Source: Corallococcus soli
Lineage (GTDB): Bacteria > Myxococcota > Myxococcia > Myxococcales > Myxococcaceae
Assembly (NCBI RefSeq): GCF_014930455.1
Contig: NZ_JAAIYO010000001.1
Coordinates: 1,736,001 to 1,800,000, forward strand
DNA: 64,000 nucleotides
Direction: 5' to 3'
Positions 49,230 through 57,867 of the stretch are shown piece after piece; the first letter of the stretch is position 1; every line of letters begins with the position of its first letter. The position numbers and the translations under genes are program-made. Below the pieces are notes generated by a model, which was not told the origin of the DNA, did not search any database, and saw nothing but the letters and a program-made list of their open reading frames with translations.

Positions 49230-49640
49230 TCAGCGTGCCTGGGCCGCCTCGCGCCGTTCGATCATCTTCTTCACCTGGTCCACCAGCGCGTCCGGCAGGC
49301 ACGGCTTGGTGACGTACGCGTCGCACCCGGCCTGGTTCGCGTCCTCCGAGTGGCCCTTCAGCGCATGCCCGGTAAGCGCCACCACCGGGATGTGCCGCGT
49401 GCGCGCGTCGCCCTTCAGCCGGCGCGTCGCCTCCCAGCCGTCCATCACCGGCAGGGACAGGTCCATCAGGATGACGTCCGGCACCAGCTCGAAGGCCTTG
49501 TCCAACGCCTCCTGGCCGTTCTTCGCCTCCGCCACGCGGAAGCCGGAGAACTCCAGGTACTCCGCGTACATCTCCCGGGCATCCTGGTAGTCGTCCACCA
49601 CCAGCACGAGCGGCTTGGGTTTTTCCGGGGTGTTCGTCAT
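49230..49640 (-). CDS. Single-domain response regulator
   Basis: A 136-aa receiver domain without an output domain. The acidic pair D16-D17 (L-V-V-D-D-Y-Q-D), the phospho-acceptor D60 (V-I-L-M-D-L-S-L-P), T90 (V-A-L-T-G-H-A) and K112 (V-T-K-P-C) are all intact. The ATG overlaps the stop of the histidine-kinase gene by 4 nt, so that kinase is the likely phosphodonor. With no DNA-binding domain, its output must be a protein contact, and the GvpL/F gene 33 nt downstream is the nearest candidate. That link is an inference. Confidence 0.93.
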   Translation of the reverse strand: MTNTPEKPKPLVLVVDDYQDAREMYAEYLEFSGFRVAEAKNGQEALDKAFELVPDVILMDLSLPVMDGWEATRRLKGDARTRHIPVVALTGHALKGHSEDANQAGCDAYVTKPCLPDALVDQVKKMIERREAAQAR

Positions 49641-51751
49641 GTCCGTCTCGCGCGTCGTGGAAAGTGCAGGGTGAAGGTCGAACCCTGGCCCGGGCTGCTC
49701 TGGAGGGAGACGCGCCCCCCCAGCATGGTGGCCAGTCGACGGCAGATGGACAGGCCCAGCCCCGTGCCCCCATAGGCCCGCGTGGGAGAGCTGTCCACCT
49801 GCTGGAAGTCCTCGAAGATCTTCTCCTGGTTCGACAGGTCGATGCCGATGCCCGTGTCCTTCACCGAGATGGAGAGGATGCCGGTGCCGTTCTGATACTC
49901 CGCCGACACGTGCACGCTGCCCTCATGCGTGAACTTCAACGCGTTGGACAACAGGTTGAGGACGATCTGCTTCACCTTCTGTCGGTCGGTCCACACGCCC
50001 GGCAGCCCTTCCTCCAGGTGCGTCTCCACCGTCAGCTTGCTGCGCGCGATGATGGGGTCCATCTCCGCCATCACCTCCTGCAGCAGCTCCGGCAGCCCGA
50101 AGTCCGTCAGGTGCAGCGGCATCCGCCCCGCTTCGATGCGGGTGATGTCCAAAATCTCGTTGATGACCTCCAGCAGGTGCCGCCCGTTGGAGTCGATGCG
50201 GGTGAGGTTCCTGCGCTGCGGGGGCGTCATCTCCCCGGACACGCCCTGCAGCAGCATGTTGGTGTAGCCGAGGATGGCGTTGAGCGGCGTCCTGAACTCA
50301 TGCGACATGTTGGCCAGGAACTGGGACTTGGCGGCGCTCGCCTGCTCCAACTGGATGGCCTGCCGGCGCAGCTTCTCGTTCTGCTCCGCCAGCTCCGCCG
50401 TCGCCGACAGCACGCGGGCCTCCAGGTCGCTGGAGACCTCCTTCACCCGCTCCAGCAGCCGCGCCCGCTCCAGCACCTCCGTGCGGTCGTGGAAGACGGT
50501 GACGATGCCGGTGAGCTCCCCCTGGTCGCCCAGCACCTTGTTGGCCATGGCCTCCATGGGCACGGGCGCGCCGGTGGAGGGATCATCCAGCGTCAACTGG
50601 CTCTTCCACCGCGACACGCCCGCGTTTTCGGGGCCCAGCAGGTGGGAGAGGAAGGAGCCGAAGAGCGCGTCGTTGGCGCGCACCCGGCGCCCGGAGGCCT
50701 CGCCCATGTCGTGGAGCTGGGCGAAGAGGCGCTCGGCCGGGTCGTTCATCATCACCATGCCGCCCGTGGGGTCGGACAGGATGATGGGGGCCGCCACCGA
50801 GTCCAGCACCCGGTCCAGCCGGTGGCGCTCGCTGCGCGCCTCGCGTTCGGTGGCGCGCAGCTTGCGGTAGCTCTCGCCCAGCGCCTGCGCGGCGCGGCCC
50901 AGGTCCGTCACGTTGCGCAGCACGCTCACCACCACCGCAGGTCCGTCCGGCGCCAGCACCGGCGTGGTGACCAGCTCGAAGAGCAGGTCCATGCCCTCCA
51001 CCGGATCCACCAGCGGCACCTCCCGCCGGTGCACGCCCGCTCCCGTGGCGCCGCCCTGCGCGAGCGTGTCCCGGAACAGGCGCTGGTTGAGCTCCACCGC
51101 GCGCGCGCGGCCGGGGCTGGCGTCCGGCCCCGCCACCAGCAGCGCCTCCGCGCGGCCATTGGCGAAGAGGACCGCCCCTTCCGGGTCCGTCAACAGCACC
51201 GGATCCGACACCGCGTTGATGACCCGGCGCAGGAGCCGGTCCGGCTCCGGCCGGCGCGGCGTCCGGGCATCCGAGGCCAACAGCCGCGCGAGCAGCGGCC
51301 CCGCGCACGCCGCCGCCCACGCCACGTCCGGCGGCACGCCCGGCCCGGACAGCCCCAGGGTCAGCAGCGCGACCGCGGGCGAACCGGGCCGGCCCAGCGG
51401 CACCGCGAGGACGCCACCCGCGAAGGTGCTCCCCTCCAGCGCGTCCGCCGCCAGCCACCGGGCCCCGGGCCGGGTGCGGAAGGAGAACAGGGGCGAGGCG
51501 GGCTCGTCCCACGCCCGCGCGAGCGTGAGCTGCTGGGGAGCAGAGAGCCCCTCGGCCGCCAGGCACACGGACGCCGCCCCGCCGTCGCCCGGACCCAGAC
51601 AGGCGACCGCGATGCCGCACTGCCGCGCGAGCCACTCCACCATCGCCCGCGCACAGGCGGTGGCGGACTCGCAGGCGAGCAGGTGCTCGGCGAGCACGAG
51701 GCGCGCCCCGGCATCGGCGTCGGCGGGGGGCAGTGGGGCTGGAGACGCCAC
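49637..51751 (-). CDS. Soluble GAF-PAS-PAS sensor histidine kinase
   Basis: A 704-aa protein with no membrane helix. Order: GAF-like domain (about 10-165), PAS (about 175-290, VINAVSDPVLLTDPEGAVLF), PAS (about 315-430, VLDSVAAPIILSDPTGGMV), coiled coil, HisKA with His484 in FLANMSHEFRTPLN, and HATPase with N-box NLLSNALKFTHEG, G1 D-T-G-I-G-I and G2 Y-G-G-T-G-L-G-L. All catalytic elements are intact. I place the start at GTG 51751, 4 nt after the GvpA-like stop with CCGGAG upstream; GTG 51778 would overlap that gene. The open frame continues to 52123, but that part is the GvpA-like gene in another frame. Confidence 0.9.
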   Translation of the reverse strand: MASPAPLPPADADAGARLVLAEHLLACESATACARAMVEWLARQCGIAVACLGPGDGGAASVCLAAEGLSAPQQLTLARAWDEPASPLFSFRTRPGARWLAADALEGSTFAGGVLAVPLGRPGSPAVALLTLGLSGPGVPPDVAWAAACAGPLLARLLASDARTPRRPEPDRLLRRVINAVSDPVLLTDPEGAVLFANGRAEALLVAGPDASPGRARAVELNQRLFRDTLAQGGATGAGVHRREVPLVDPVEGMDLLFELVTTPVLAPDGPAVVVSVLRNVTDLGRAAQALGESYRKLRATEREARSERHRLDRVLDSVAAPIILSDPTGGMVMMNDPAERLFAQLHDMGEASGRRVRANDALFGSFLSHLLGPENAGVSRWKSQLTLDDPSTGAPVPMEAMANKVLGDQGELTGIVTVFHDRTEVLERARLLERVKEVSSDLEARVLSATAELAEQNEKLRRQAIQLEQASAAKSQFLANMSHEFRTPLNAILGYTNMLLQGVSGEMTPPQRRNLTRIDSNGRHLLEVINEILDITRIEAGRMPLHLTDFGLPELLQEVMAEMDPIIARSKLTVETHLEEGLPGVWTDRQKVKQIVLNLLSNALKFTHEGSVHVSAEYQNGTGILSISVKDTGIGIDLSNQEKIFEDFQQVDSSPTRAYGGTGLGLSICRRLATMLGGRVSLQSSPGQGSTFTLHFPRRARRT

Positions 51752-51755
51752 GAAC

Positions 51756-51974
51756 TTAGGCTCCGGGTGAGGGTGCACGCGGCGGGAGACCGCGTTCCGG
51801 CGAGTCTGCGGTGCGGACCTCTGAAAATGCCACCACGATGCGCGCCTCCCTTTCCATGGGGGCCGCGGGGCTTCGCGCCGTCGGCTCGCGCGCGGCGAAG
51901 CGCAGCCCCCGGTCCAGCATCCGGTCCAGCAGGTCCACCAGGCTGGCCGCGCCAGCGATGCGTTCCACGGGCAT
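51756..51974 (-). CDS. Divergent GvpA/GvpJ-like small protein
   Basis: A 72-aa protein. Residues 11-23 (SLVDLLDRMLDRG) match helix 1 of the gas-vesicle structural family (S-L-x-D-V-L-D-R-I-L-D-K-G). Residues 43-53 (EARIVVAFSEV) match the conserved E-A-R-V-V-V-A-S-V-E segment. The 19 residues between the two are the same number as in GvpA, but they read A-A-R-E-P-T-A-R-S-P-A-A-P instead of the hydrophobic beta-hairpin that lines the vesicle wall. AGGAG stands 9 nt before the ATG. The gene lies 4 nt before the kinase start on the minus strand. A short Pro-rich tail ends the protein. Confidence 0.7.
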   Translation of the reverse strand: MPVERIAGAASLVDLLDRMLDRGLRFAAREPTARSPAAPMEREARIVVAFSEVRTADSPERGLPPRAPSPGA

Positions 51975-51983
51975 TCGACACCG

Positions 51984-51988
51984 CTCCT
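51984..51988 (-). promoter_or_regulatory. Ribosome-binding site of GvpA-like gene
   Basis: AGGAG on the minus strand, 9 nt from the ATG at 51974. It selects this start within a longer open frame that runs antisense to the oxidoreductase gene. Confidence 0.6.
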
Positions 51989-52184
51989 GGGTCCGCCCGG
52001 CACGCGGACCTGTGGCCCCTGGGGTTCTAACGCGCTGGGGTCGCTGTGCCCCAGTCCGTCCTTCCCGGGGGCCTGACTTGCCAACACCCGGGGCGGGGCT
52101 CTGTTGGGTCGCACACACCCCATGCTGGGCAGGCAGCCGGCCGGGGCACGGCAGGCGTGGCTTATGCCCGGGAAGGCGGATTCC

Positions 52185-52190
52185 TAGCCT
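52185..52190 (+). promoter_or_regulatory. -10-like hexamer TAGCCT before Rieske-FAD gene
   Basis: CCTAGCCTTCC; the last T is 7 nt before the ATG at 52197, consistent with a transcript starting at the A of ATG. Confidence 0.45.
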
Positions 52191-52196
52191 TCCACC

Positions 52197-53711
52197 ATGA
52201 ATGACGAGCGCCTGAACAGATCCCTCTGGACCGTCACGACCCCGCCCCGGGACTTTCCCCCCTTGCAGGGCGACCTCGCCGTGGACGTGGCCATCATCGG
52301 TGGCGGCATCGCGGGGTTGACGACAGCCTGGCTGCTCAAGCGCGCCGGCAAGAAGGTGGCGGTGCTGGAGATGCACCGCATCCTCTCCGGCCAGACGGGG
52401 CAGACGACCGCGCACCTCACGGAGCTGCTGGACACGCCGTACACCACGCTCCTCCAGGACTTCGGCGACAAGGGCGCGCACCTGGCCGCGTCCTCCAGCC
52501 GGGCCGCCATCGAACAGATTGCCTCCCTGGTGGAGACGCTCTCCATCCCGTGCGGCTTCACCCGGGTGCCCCTGTTCAAGTACGCGGAGACGGACCAGGA
52601 GCTGCGGGAGCTGCTGCACGAAGTGTCCGCCGCGCGGCAGGTGGGGCTGCTGGCCTCCTTCACGAAGGACGTGCCCCTGCCGTTCCCGGTGAAGGGCGCG
52701 CTGCGCGTGGAGGACCAGGCGCTGTTCCACCCGCGCGAGTACCTGCTCGCGCTCGCGGATGGCCTGCCCGGGGACGGCTGTCACCTGTTCGAGAACACCA
52801 AGGTGGTGGAGATCCACGACGGCGCGCCCTGCCGCGTCGTCACCGAGCGGGGCACCGTCACCGCCCAGGCCGTGGTGGAGGCCACCACCACGCCGCTCAA
52901 CCGCGTGGCCATGCACACCAAGCTCTTCCCCTACCGCACCTACGCGGTGGCGGGGCCGCTGGAGGGCCCCCTGGAGGCGGGCCAGTACTACGACAGCCGG
53001 GACCCCTATCACTACATCCGCACGCAGCAGGTGGACGGCGTGCCGTACGTCATCGTGGGCGGCGAGGACCACAAGGTCGGAACCGAGGAGGACACGGCCT
53101 CGTGCTTCACCGCGCTGGAGGCGTACGCGCGCAAGCACCTGCCGGTGAAGCGGCTCACCCACCGCTGGTCGGGACAGGTCATCGAACCCGCGGATGGCCT
53201 GCCCTATATCGGACGCAACGTGGGCAGCCGCCACGTGTACGTGGCCACGGGCTTCTCCGGCACGGGCATGACGTTCGGGACGCTGGCCGGCATGGTGGTG
53301 TCGGACCTCATCCTCGGCAACGAGAACCCCTACGCCGCGCTGTACGCCCCGGGCCGCGTGACTCCGAAGGCCAGCGCGAAGGACTTCATCCAGGAGAACG
53401 CGGAGGTGGCCTTCCGCTTCGTCGCGGACCGCCTGGCGAAGCCGGACGGCCGCCACCTGGCGGACGTCGCCCCCGGCCAGGGGAAGATTCTCGAAGTGGA
53501 CGGTCGCAAGGTGGCCGTCTACCGCGAGGACGACGGCACCGCGCACGCCGTGTCCCCCGTGTGCACGCACCTGGGCTGCCACGTGCATTGGAACAACTCG
53601 GAGCGCTCCTGGGACTGCCCGTGTCACGGCGGCCGCTTCAGCCCCACGGGCCGCGTGCTCAACGGCCCCGCCGTGAAGGACCTGCCGTCGCGGAAATTGC
53701 CGGTGAAGTGA
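52197..53711 (+). CDS. FAD-dependent oxidoreductase with C-terminal Rieske domain
   Basis: A 504-aa protein. The N-terminal Rossmann motif VAIIGGGIAGLTTAWLLKRAG binds FAD, and the DAO-type fold continues to about residue 370 (ATGFSGTGMTFG near the C-terminal FAD contact). Residues about 405-504 form a Rieske [2Fe-2S] domain with C-T-H-L-G-C and C-P-C-H-G-G, which supply two Cys and two His ligands. This is the YhfW-like arrangement. The substrate is unknown; amine or amino-acid oxidation is plausible from the DAO fold. A hemerythrin gene follows on the same strand after 82 bp. Confidence 0.93.
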   Translation: MNDERLNRSLWTVTTPPRDFPPLQGDLAVDVAIIGGGIAGLTTAWLLKRAGKKVAVLEMHRILSGQTGQTTAHLTELLDTPYTTLLQDFGDKGAHLAASSSRAAIEQIASLVETLSIPCGFTRVPLFKYAETDQELRELLHEVSAARQVGLLASFTKDVPLPFPVKGALRVEDQALFHPREYLLALADGLPGDGCHLFENTKVVEIHDGAPCRVVTERGTVTAQAVVEATTTPLNRVAMHTKLFPYRTYAVAGPLEGPLEAGQYYDSRDPYHYIRTQQVDGVPYVIVGGEDHKVGTEEDTASCFTALEAYARKHLPVKRLTHRWSGQVIEPADGLPYIGRNVGSRHVYVATGFSGTGMTFGTLAGMVVSDLILGNENPYAALYAPGRVTPKASAKDFIQENAEVAFRFVADRLAKPDGRHLADVAPGQGKILEVDGRKVAVYREDDGTAHAVSPVCTHLGCHVHWNNSERSWDCPCHGGRFSPTGRVLNGPAVKDLPSRKLPVK

Positions 53712-53793
53712 GAAGCGGAGGTGGGTGGCTTCCATTCAGGAGCCTCCACCCCCATCTATCAGCACCTGCATTTCACCCACCCTGGGGGACGAC

Positions 53794-54282
53794 ATGAACG
53801 CACTGGAGCTGTTGAAGCAGCAGCACGAAGAGGTGGCGAAGCTGTTCAAGAAGTACGAGAAGCTCGCGGATCACGACGACGAGCAGCGCCAGGAACTCTT
53901 CGAGCAGATCGCCGACCGGCTCGGGGCGCACGCGAAGATTGAAGAGCTGTACTTCTATCCGGCGCTCAAGAAGGAGGACACGGAGGACGAGCTGCGCGAG
54001 GCCGTGGAGGAGCACCTCGTCGTCAAGCGCCTCATCGCGGACCTCTTGAGCATGGAGGCGGACGAGGAGGAGTTCGACGCCAAGATGAAGGTCCTCCAGG
54101 AGAACGTGGAGCACCACGTCGAGGAGGAGGAGAAGGATCTCTTCAAGTCCGCGCGCAAGCTGCTGAGCAAGGAGCAGTTGGAGGACCTGGGCATCCAGAT
54201 GGAGGAGGAGTTCGACTCGCTGATGGACGGCGAGCCGCGCATGGACGTGCCGGAGGAGACCGACCGCGCCGCGCCCATCTAG
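53794..54282 (+). CDS. Hemerythrin HHE-domain protein
   Basis: A 162-aa protein with the four-helix hemerythrin cation-binding domain. Ligand-type residues are seen in L-K-Q-Q-H-E-E-V, LGAHAKIEELYFYP, V-E-E-H-L-V-V-K and VEHHVEEEEKDLF. The C-terminal about 35 residues are acidic (Q-M-E-E-E-F). Such proteins bind a di-iron centre and sense or store O2, NO or iron. The upstream frame is open but non-conserved. The ATG at 53794 begins directly with the domain, and GGGGGA precedes it. Confidence 0.92.
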   Translation: MNALELLKQQHEEVAKLFKKYEKLADHDDEQRQELFEQIADRLGAHAKIEELYFYPALKKEDTEDELREAVEEHLVVKRLIADLLSMEADEEEFDAKMKVLQENVEHHVEEEEKDLFKSARKLLSKEQLEDLGIQMEEEFDSLMDGEPRMDVPEETDRAAPI

Positions 54283-54332
54283 CGTCAGCCAGGGGTGGAA
54301 ACGGGGTTGCGCGTGGCGGAGGGCCGGGCAGC

Positions 54333-55028
54333 ATGCGGCCCATGCCGCGCGCTCCCGCTCCGTCCCCTTCCGTGCTCCCCGAAGCGTACACGCCCGCCGT
54401 GCGGCGCTCCCTGCTCCGGGCCGACCCGACGCTCGCGCCGCTCTTCAAGACGGTGGGCCCCTTCCGCATGGAGCGCAGTCCGCTGCACAGCCCCTTCGAG
54501 GCGCTGGCGCACTCCATCGTCTACCAGCAGCTCCACGGCCGCGCGGCGGCCACCATCTTCGGGCGGGTGTGCGAGCGCGTGGGGAAGGGCAGGGCCTTCA
54601 CCCCGGAGAAGCTGCTCGCGCTCCCGGACGCGACGCTGCGCGAGGCGGGCCTGTCCGCCAACAAGCTGCTGGCCATGCAGGACCTGGCGCGCAAGACGGT
54701 GGACGGCACGGTGCCGTCGCTCGCCCGCGTGCGCCGCATGTCCGACGCGGACCTGATTGAACACCTCACGCGGGTGCGGGGCATTGGCCAGTGGACCGTG
54801 GAGATGCTGCTCATCTTCCGCCTGGGCCGGCCGGACATCCTGCCCGTGGACGACTACGGCGTGCGCAAGGGCTTCATGGTCATCCAGGGGCTGAAGGACA
54901 TGCCCAAGCCCAAGGCGCTCCTCGCATACGGTGAGCGCTGGCGGCCGTACCGCACGGTGGTGAGCTGGTATTTGTGGCGGGCGGCGGACCTGCCCGTGGG
55001 CACCTTCGCTCCGCCCCCGGGCGACTAG
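54333..55028 (+). CDS. DNA-3-methyladenine glycosylase II (AlkA-like)
   Basis: A 231-aa HhH-GPD base-excision enzyme that removes alkylated purines. SPFEALAHSIVYQQLHGRAA opens the fold. The helix-hairpin-helix is L-T-R-V-R-G-I-G-Q-W-T-V-E-M-L, and the catalytic Asp lies in I-L-P-V-D-D-Y-G-V. No [4Fe-4S] cysteines are present, as expected for AlkA rather than Nth. The length fits the short AlkA form without the N-terminal domain of the E. coli protein. ATG 54342 is an alternative start. Confidence 0.92.
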   Translation: MRPMPRAPAPSPSVLPEAYTPAVRRSLLRADPTLAPLFKTVGPFRMERSPLHSPFEALAHSIVYQQLHGRAAATIFGRVCERVGKGRAFTPEKLLALPDATLREAGLSANKLLAMQDLARKTVDGTVPSLARVRRMSDADLIEHLTRVRGIGQWTVEMLLIFRLGRPDILPVDDYGVRKGFMVIQGLKDMPKPKALLAYGERWRPYRTVVSWYLWRAADLPVGTFAPPPGD

Positions 55029-55062
55029 GCGCTCGGGGGCCGGGAGCGCACCCGCACGCGGA

Positions 55063-55081
55063 GGTGCCGGTGTTCGGCACC
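55063..55081. terminator. Short hairpin between convergent genes
   Basis: GGTGCCG / CGGCACC, 7-bp arms with a 5-nt loop, in the 105-bp gap between the convergent glycosylase and GFA genes. No T-run is present. Confidence 0.4.
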
Positions 55082-55133
55082 GCCCAGCCTCCCAGGGGGC
55101 TGAGCGGCCTGCTATGGCGGGCCGCGTGGCGGT

Positions 55134-55493
55134 CTACATCTCCCGGCCGTTGAAGGGCATCGGGGTGAGGGTGGAGAGGTCCACGCCCTCCAGGCAGCGC
55201 ACGTTGATGGCGAACATCCGCTTGCCATCCGGGCCCACGCCGGTGCCGTAGGACTCCACGCCGCAGGTGGGGCAGAACAGGTGCTCGATGACCTTCTTGT
55301 TGAACTGGTAGAGCTTCTGGCTGTCCACCCCGGACACGGGCTTGAACTGCTCCGGCGTCACGAAGTTCAGCAGCAGGCCGCGCTTGGAGCAGATGGAACA
55401 GTTGCAGCTCACCACCTGGGCCATGTCCGTCTGGACCTCGTACTTGACCTGTCCACAGTGGCATCCGCCCGCGTACGTCTTCATCTCCGCCAT
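55134..55493 (-). CDS. GFA (CENP-V/glutathione-dependent formaldehyde-activating) family protein
   Basis: A 119-aa zinc-binding protein. GGCHCGQVKYEV opens the fold (two Cys), SCNCSICSKRG adds three Cys, and HLFCPTCGVESYG two more, the full set of the family. The first bacterial member catalysed glutathione-formaldehyde adduct formation, but the family name should not be read as proof of that activity. GGAGGAAGC lies before the ATG. The 167 bp upstream to the next gene contain no other recognisable feature. Confidence 0.92.
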   Translation of the reverse strand: MAEMKTYAGGCHCGQVKYEVQTDMAQVVSCNCSICSKRGLLLNFVTPEQFKPVSGVDSQKLYQFNKKVIEHLFCPTCGVESYGTGVGPDGKRMFAINVRCLEGVDLSTLTPMPFNGREM

Positions 55494-55660
55494 GTCGCTT
55501 CCTCCAGGGGTTCGTGAGGCCCGGGCCGGAGCGTGCGCTCCGCCCACCCGGACCGGGGCGGGAATCAACGACAGCGGCGGCGCGACCGCAAGCGACCCCG
55601 GGAGCACAGCGGGCCCCCGGGGCGCTTTTGAGCGGTGCGTCAGGACTTCACGTCCTCACG

Positions 55661-56437
55661 TCAGTCGGAGGCGGTCATCACGGAGACCATCCGCACGAAG
55701 CGGCGGTCGGTGCTCACCGCGGCGATGACGTAGCCCGCCGTGTAGCCCGGCGCGCCGCAGCCCCGGCAGCTCCAGCCGGTGACGTAGAGGCGGTTGCTGT
55801 TGCGCGAAATCTGCGTGATGTAGGCCGTCGCGCCCTCCACTTCATCCACCGTCGGGGTGCCGGCGACGGTGCCCGCGCTGAGCCGCGCGATGAGCTCCTT
55901 CACGGTGATGGGCTCGAAGGTGCTGACCTGCGGCCCGAAGTAGGAGCCGAAGGCGTAGCCCAGGGTGGCTTGGTTCGCGATGCCCTGCCCGTTGGCGATG
56001 TAGCCCTCCTGGATGCGCGAGGCGTTCGCCAGCGGGCCGGTGGCGCCGTACAGCGACGCGGGCGTGCTGGCGACCGGGCTCAGGTACAGGGGCGCGGACA
56101 CCGGGTTCGCGTCGTTCAGCTCATAGAAGTCCGCGTAGTACTTCGCGGCCGTGCCCGTCAGCGACTGCTGGAACGGCACGTCGTTGAGGCGCGTGGTGAG
56201 GTACGCGCGCTCGGCGCTGTCCACGCCCGTGGGGCCGCCGGTGTCGTTGAGGAACGCGTTGAGCGCCGTCTTCAGCTCCGAGCGGAGGACGGTGGCGCCG
56301 CCGGGGCTGGTGGTGCCGCGCGCGGTGGTGATGCTCGCCTCGAAGGCGGGGATGCTGGTGGTGGACGTGGCGAGCGCCGTCGGCGCGGTGAGCAGGACGA
56401 GCCCGCCCAGCAGCGACTTCATCGACTTGTTCATCAT
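55661..56437 (-). CDS. Exported protein of unknown function
   Basis: A 258-aa protein with a clear signal peptide (M-K-S-L-L-G-G-L-V-L-L-T-A-P-T-A-L-A, cleavage after A-L-A). The mature chain is rich in Thr, Ser, Ala and Asn, consistent with an extracellular fold. It has an isolated pair of cysteines in G-W-S-C-R-G-C-G-A-P near residue 230. No domain is recognised. ATGs at 56437 and 56434 are adjacent. It is 171 bp downstream of the AmpG-like gene and probably has its own promoter. Confidence 0.72.
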   Translation of the reverse strand: MMNKSMKSLLGGLVLLTAPTALATSTTSIPAFEASITTARGTTSPGGATVLRSELKTALNAFLNDTGGPTGVDSAERAYLTTRLNDVPFQQSLTGTAAKYYADFYELNDANPVSAPLYLSPVASTPASLYGATGPLANASRIQEGYIANGQGIANQATLGYAFGSYFGPQVSTFEPITVKELIARLSAGTVAGTPTVDEVEGATAYITQISRNSNRLYVTGWSCRGCGAPGYTAGYVIAAVSTDRRFVRMVSVMTASD

Positions 56438-56608
56438 GGGAGCCTCTTCACTCGCGGGGCCGGGGGACCGGCGCCCGCGTTCGGGGGAAACCGCGGACGA
56501 CGCGATGGCAAGTACCACGCGCCCCTGACAGGTCCGGCGTGAGGTTCCGGTGACACGCGGCCCCGTGACATGCCCGTGATGGAAGGCGGCCGTCGTGACG
56601 AAGCTGTT

Positions 56609-57856
56609 TCACGGCACGGGCTGGGCCGTGGGCGCGGGGGAGAGCCGGCGCAGGGGCGCGAGCAGCATGAGGAACGCCGCGGACAGCGCGACGCCCAGCA
56701 GGAACACGTTCGGATAGCCCCAGCCGCCGAACCGTGGATCCGCGAGCAGCCCCGCGAGCGGACCCGCGGGCCCCTTGCCCGCGGCCTCCACGCTGGCCAG
56801 CAGCGTGTAGTGCGTGGCGCCGATGCGGCGGTCGGTGCGCGACATCATGAAGGCGAACATCACCGTGGTGAGCGCGCCGCCGAAGAGCTCCTCGGTGAGG
56901 GTGACGCCCAGCACGCCCGCGTCGCTGACGCCCACCTGCGTGAGGAGCCACCGCCCGCCCAGGGGCAACAGGCGCAGCGTCCCGGTCAGCGCCACCGCGC
57001 CCAGCAGCGGCAGGCGGCTGGCCAGGAGGCCGCCGCAGGTGGAGCCGATGAGCGACGCGGCGGTGCCCCACGTGCCCACCCACAGGCCTATCTGCGCGGG
57101 GGTGTAGCCGGCGTCCACGAGGAAGGGCTTGTAGAGGACGTCCGACATGGACTCGCCCAGCTTGTACGTGCCGATGAAGAGCAGCAGCCACCCGGTGCCC
57201 GGCAGCGTGAGCGCGGCCTTGAGGCGGGAAAGCAGCGCGGGCCAGTCCAGCCTCGGGGCGTCCGGGCCCTCCTGCTCCCGCGGGGGCGGCTCGCGCACGA
57301 AGAGGACGACGGTGAAGACCAGGAGGCACAGCGCGGCCATGAGCAGGAACAGGCCCGACCAGCCGATGCGCGCGCTGGCCCACACGAGCAGCCCGCCGCC
57401 GGTGAGCATGCCCAGCTTGTAGCCCACGACCTGCGCGATGTTGCCCAGGCCCAGCTCCTCCGGACGCAGCAGGTCCACCGCGAAGCCGTCCACCGCGATG
57501 TCCTGGGTGGCGGCGAAGAGGTTCATCACGAAGATGAGGCCCAACAGCAGCGGCAGGGATTCGTGCCGGGAGGCGAACGCGGCCCCCACGCACGCCACGG
57601 CCAGGCCCGCCTGCATGGGCAATATCCACGAGCGGCGCCGGCCCACGCGCCGGGAGCCGTAGCGGTCCACGAGCGGGGCCCACAGCGCCTTGAGCATCCA
57701 CGGCAGCGCCAGGAAGCCCACGAACCCCAGCGCGGCCAGGGAGACGCCGCGCGTGCGCAGGTAGACGGGCAGCGCGGTCACCTGGAAGCCGAACGGCAGG
57801 CCCTGCACGAAGTAGAGGGCGCACAACAGCCACAGCCGGGACGGGATGCGTCGCAT
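56609..57856 (-). CDS. AmpG-like MFS permease
   Basis: A 415-aa protein with about twelve hydrophobic segments. The signature F-A-A-T-Q-D-I-A-V-D-G-F-A-V-D-L-L in the first half and L-W-A-P-L-V-D-R-Y-G in loop 2-3 are those of the peptide-acetyl-CoA/AmpG branch, which includes muropeptide (GlcNAc-anhydroMurNAc) importers of cell-wall recycling. The substrate is inferred from the family. It is divergent from the SIMPL gene across 62 bp, where opposing -10-like elements overlap. Confidence 0.87.
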   Translation of the reverse strand: MRRIPSRLWLLCALYFVQGLPFGFQVTALPVYLRTRGVSLAALGFVGFLALPWMLKALWAPLVDRYGSRRVGRRRSWILPMQAGLAVACVGAAFASRHESLPLLLGLIFVMNLFAATQDIAVDGFAVDLLRPEELGLGNIAQVVGYKLGMLTGGGLLVWASARIGWSGLFLLMAALCLLVFTVVLFVREPPPREQEGPDAPRLDWPALLSRLKAALTLPGTGWLLLFIGTYKLGESMSDVLYKPFLVDAGYTPAQIGLWVGTWGTAASLIGSTCGGLLASRLPLLGAVALTGTLRLLPLGGRWLLTQVGVSDAGVLGVTLTEELFGGALTTVMFAFMMSRTDRRIGATHYTLLASVEAAGKGPAGPLAGLLADPRFGGWGYPNVFLLGVALSAAFLMLLAPLRRLSPAPTAQPVP

Positions 57857-57867
57857 GGTCGCGCGTG

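Noticed and set aside
51975..53735. Upstream part of the open frame that contains the GvpA-like gene
   Set aside because: It is antisense to the Rieske-FAD oxidoreductase and has shadow-type composition. Only the last 72 codons, with their own AGGAG and GvpA motifs, are kept as a gene.
55600..55632. Hairpin followed by TTTT (GACCCCGGGAG ... CCCCGGGGCGCTTTTG)
   Set aside because: It would act on the plus strand, but no plus-strand gene ends near it; both flanking genes are on the minus strand.
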